Assembly: GCA_964518135.1 (NCBI GenBank)
Contig: CAZFEY010000035.1
Location: 1 to 6,923 of the forward strand
Length of the DNA: 6,923 nucleotides
DNA from: 2-12-FULL-40-12 sp964518135
GTDB taxonomy: Bacteria; Patescibacteriota; Minisyncoccia; Minisyncoccales; 2-12-FULL-40-12
Direction of reading: 5' to 3'
Positions 5,430-6,923 of the stretch are shown piece after piece. A program made the position numbers and the translations under genes. The first letter of the stretch is position 1; the number at the start of each line of letters is the position of its first letter. Under the pieces are notes generated by a model that was given only the letters and a program-made list of their open reading frames with translations, was not told the DNA's origin and made no database searches.

Positions 5430-5458
5430 AATTTAGCAAATGATTTTTACAATGTCAA
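5430..5458 (-). promoter_or_regulatory. Sigma70-type extended -10 promoter for the str cluster
   Basis: On the minus strand a perfect TTGACA (5458-5453) is followed after exactly 17 bases by TAAATT (5435-5430), with TGC directly before it as an extended -10. It begins 5 bases after the transporter stop codon. Transcription would start near 5423, giving an rpsL leader of about 80 bases that carries a small dyad and the 24-bp repeats. It would drive rpsL, rpsG, fusA and possibly tuf-rpsJ. The -10 hexamer matches consensus at four of six positions, so the call relies on the -35, the spacing and the context. Confidence 0.65.
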
Positions 5459-5463
5459 CAATC

Positions 5464-6222
5464 TTACTCAAAGAACAGCCTCAAAGCCAGCATCAGACCG
5501 ATACCAAACAAAAAGATAATAAAAGACAGCAATGAATCCCTAACAGAGGTTTTTGCTTTTAGTTCCGGAACCAGATCAGCTGCCGCTATATATATGAAGG
5601 AACCTGCTGCAATAGGCAAAAGAAAGACAATTGACGAATCTATCTTCTCTAATATAAAAAAGCCGACTATACCTCCCAATACGGCAGAAACAGCCGATAA
5701 GAAGTTTAAAAACAACGCCTTGCCCTTTTTAAAGCCAGCGTAGATAAGTATCCCGAAATCTCCCAGCTCTTGAGGAATCTCATGCGCCATTACAGCAATT
5801 GTTGTCGCTACGCCAACTGAAACGTTTACCCCAAAAGAAGCTGCGATAATTAAACCATCAATAAAGTTATGTAATCCATCTGATACCAAAATTAAATAAG
5901 AAAAAGGCTTGATCTCTGGATGTTCAACGCTGTGATGGTGATGCCATTGGATAAATTGCTCAAGGATAAACAACATACAAAATCCCAAAACCACATACAA
6001 AAATGAAAACAATATTAATCTTTCATCAAACCCTATTAATTTTAGAGATTCTGGTATTAAATGAAAGAATGCATCTCCCATTAAAGCCCCCGCAGATAAA
6101 CTGATTAAAACCACGAGGATTTTATTTAGAAATTTATCGCTCAAATAAAGTATCAAGGCCCCAACAAACGAAACTAGACTCACCAGAAAAGTGCTCTCCA
6201 AAATAAGAGACAATGTATTCAT
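5464..6222 (-). CDS. ZIP-family divalent metal transporter
   Basis: ZIP proteins move zinc or other divalent metals (iron, manganese) into the cytoplasm across the inner membrane. The 252-residue product has about eight hydrophobic segments (roughly 5-28, 33-56, 68-91, 108-130, 135-162, 169-190, 198-214, 229-250). The fourth carries SDGLHNFIDG (114-123), giving metal ligands His118, Asn119 and Asp122. The fifth carries HEIPQELGDF (147-156), giving His147 and Glu148. This HE-x-P-x-E-x-GD form is that of the LIV-1-like ZIP branch rather than ZupT. A WHHHH cluster (93-97) lies in the loop before the fourth segment, where many ZIPs have a His-rich metal-binding loop. The ATG at 6222-6220 overlaps the dehydrogenase stop (ATGA), implying translational coupling; AAGAAGAA upstream is a weak SD. 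The metal specificity cannot be read from the sequence. Confidence 0.93.
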   Translation of the reverse strand: MNTLSLILESTFLVSLVSFVGALILYLSDKFLNKILVVLISLSAGALMGDAFFHLIPESLKLIGFDERLILFSFLYVVLGFCMLFILEQFIQWHHHHSVEHPEIKPFSYLILVSDGLHNFIDGLIIAASFGVNVSVGVATTIAVMAHEIPQELGDFGILIYAGFKKGKALFLNFLSAVSAVLGGIVGFFILEKIDSSIVFLLPIAAGSFIYIAAADLVPELKAKTSVRDSLLSFIIFLFGIGLMLALRLFFE

Positions 6223-6923
6223 GATTTGTTCTTCTTATTTATCTTGGCCAATATCCTTTTCTTGGCAATTTCCACAGCAACCTCTCTCGGATTCTTATTT
6301 TGTCTTAGGCTTTCTTTCAAAACCTGCTTTGTAGATTTGGTTATTTTTTCTTCCACCAATTGAAACATTTTCTTCAAATAATGCCCTTTGTATTCAGAAT
6401 AGGAAGAAATTACACCTCCGGAATTCGCAACGAAATCGGGCACAATTAAAATCCCTCTCTTGAATAACTCTTTCTCAATATTTTCTCGCATTGGAATATT
6501 TGCGGCCTCTACTATAATCTTTGCATTGATCCTGTCTTTGTTGCCTTCATGAATAACATCTGTAATAGAGGCTGGTATCAAAATATCGGCTGGTACAGCC
6601 CAGAAATCATCACCATTCACTTTTTTCGCTTTTCCGGTATATTCTGCGACTTTTTGGTTAGACGCTATTAATTTTCCAATTTTATCCTCGTCAAATCCAT
6701 CTTCACAGAAAATTGCGCCACTATGATCCGCGATGGCAATCACTTTGGCTCCCATTTCTGTCAGGAACTTATAAGTAAACGTTCCCACATTTCCAAAGCC
6801 ATGAATCGCCACTGCCACATCTTTAATATTTAATTTCAATGCCTCAACTGCAACTTTCGTTGCGTGCGCCACGCCAAAACCCGTACTTCCCGCCTCGTGA
6901 GGAATACCGCACTTTTGCCAATC
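6219..6923 (-). CDS. Glu/Leu/Phe/Val dehydrogenase, C-terminal part (5' end outside window)
   Basis: The frame is open to the right edge, giving 234 visible residues; the N-terminal substrate domain is missing. It begins with GIPHEAGSTGFGVAHATK, equivalent to the GGSxGRxxATGxGV segment at the domain junction of glutamate dehydrogenases. The Rossmann domain follows with GFGNVG (visible 42-47) and IADHSG (65-70), where Asp66 lies at the end of the second strand. Next come DILIPASITDVI (113-124), VEAANIPM (138-145) and VANSGGVISSYSEY (166-179). These enzymes interconvert glutamate (or a branched-chain amino acid) and its oxo acid with NAD(P). The motifs depart from usual forms: GSTGFGVAHAT lacks the usual Arg of GSLGRxxAT, EAANIPM replaces EGANxPTT, and SYSEYKGHY replaces VSYFEWVQN. 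Substrate and cofactor preference are therefore uncertain. The GTG at 6872 is internal, not a start. It overlaps the ZIP start by 4 bases. Confidence 0.9.
   Translation of the reverse strand, partial: DWQKCGIPHEAGSTGFGVAHATKVAVEALKLNIKDVAVAIHGFGNVGTFTYKFLTEMGAKVIAIADHSGAIFCEDGFDEDKIGKLIASNQKVAEYTGKAKKVNGDDFWAVPADILIPASITDVIHEGNKDRINAKIIVEAANIPMRENIEKELFKRGILIVPDFVANSGGVISSYSEYKGHYLKKMFQLVEEKITKSTKQVLKESLRQNKNPREVAVEIAKKRILAKINKKNKS

Noticed and set aside
5341..5439. 33-residue N-terminal extension of S12 from a TTG at 5439
   Set aside because: The extension is a translated 24-bp tandem repeat, overlaps the predicted -10 region, and S12 proteins normally begin at the MPTINQLV sequence encoded from 5340.
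6870..6872. GTG as start codon of the dehydrogenase
   Set aside because: The frame continues upstream to the window edge with conserved family sequence (HEAGSTGFG), so the gene is truncated by the window and does not start here.

Overview
This window looks like a piece of an AT-rich bacterial genome carrying the junction of the str and S10 ribosomal-protein operons. Every supported gene lies on the minus strand, so transcription runs from the right edge to the left. The order is: a partial Glu/Leu-type amino-acid dehydrogenase, a ZIP-family metal transporter, rpsL (S12), rpsG (S7), fusA (EF-G), tuf (EF-Tu), rpsJ (S10) and the first 15 codons of rplC (L3). The protein sequences, the short spacers poor in Shine-Dalgarno sites, and the low GC suggest a Candidate Phyla Radiation (Patescibacteria), perhaps Parcubacteria-like, genome. 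That placement is an inference from sequence feel, not a computed result. TGA acts as a normal stop: the dehydrogenase ends in an ATGA overlap with the transporter start. This argues against the lineages that recode TGA as glycine.

Region 5464-6923 holds the dehydrogenase and the ZIP transporter, translationally coupled by a 4-base overlap. Region 5341-5463 holds a near-consensus sigma70-type promoter (TTGACA, 17-base spacer, TGC-TAAATT), a small GC-rich dyad at the expected transcription start and a 24-bp tandem repeat, followed by rpsL. Spacers follow between rpsL and rpsG (75 bases, degenerate direct repeat), rpsG and fusA (292 bases), fusA and tuf (144 bases, a second TTGACA promoter and a 21-bp tandem repeat), tuf and rpsJ (90 bases, leader hairpin) and rpsJ and rplC (162 bases, two hairpins).

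The coding content is ordinary translation machinery: S12, S7 and S10 of the small subunit, L3 of the large subunit, and the two elongation GTPases. The unusual content is in the spacers. The strongest candidate for something undescribed is the rpsG-fusA spacer. It is about 45 percent GC by hand count (91 of 200 bases, 4191-4390), against about 23 percent in the fusA-tuf spacer. It contains a 143-base inverted-repeat element: a 19-bp near-perfect outer stem enclosing two further strong hairpins. It could be a structured RNA, an autoregulatory r-protein site or a small MITE-like insertion. Secondary candidates are a long hairpin whose terminal loop holds the rpsJ stop codon, a hairpin leader in front of rpsJ, and a terminator-like hairpin 19 bases before rplC that could split or attenuate the S10 operon.
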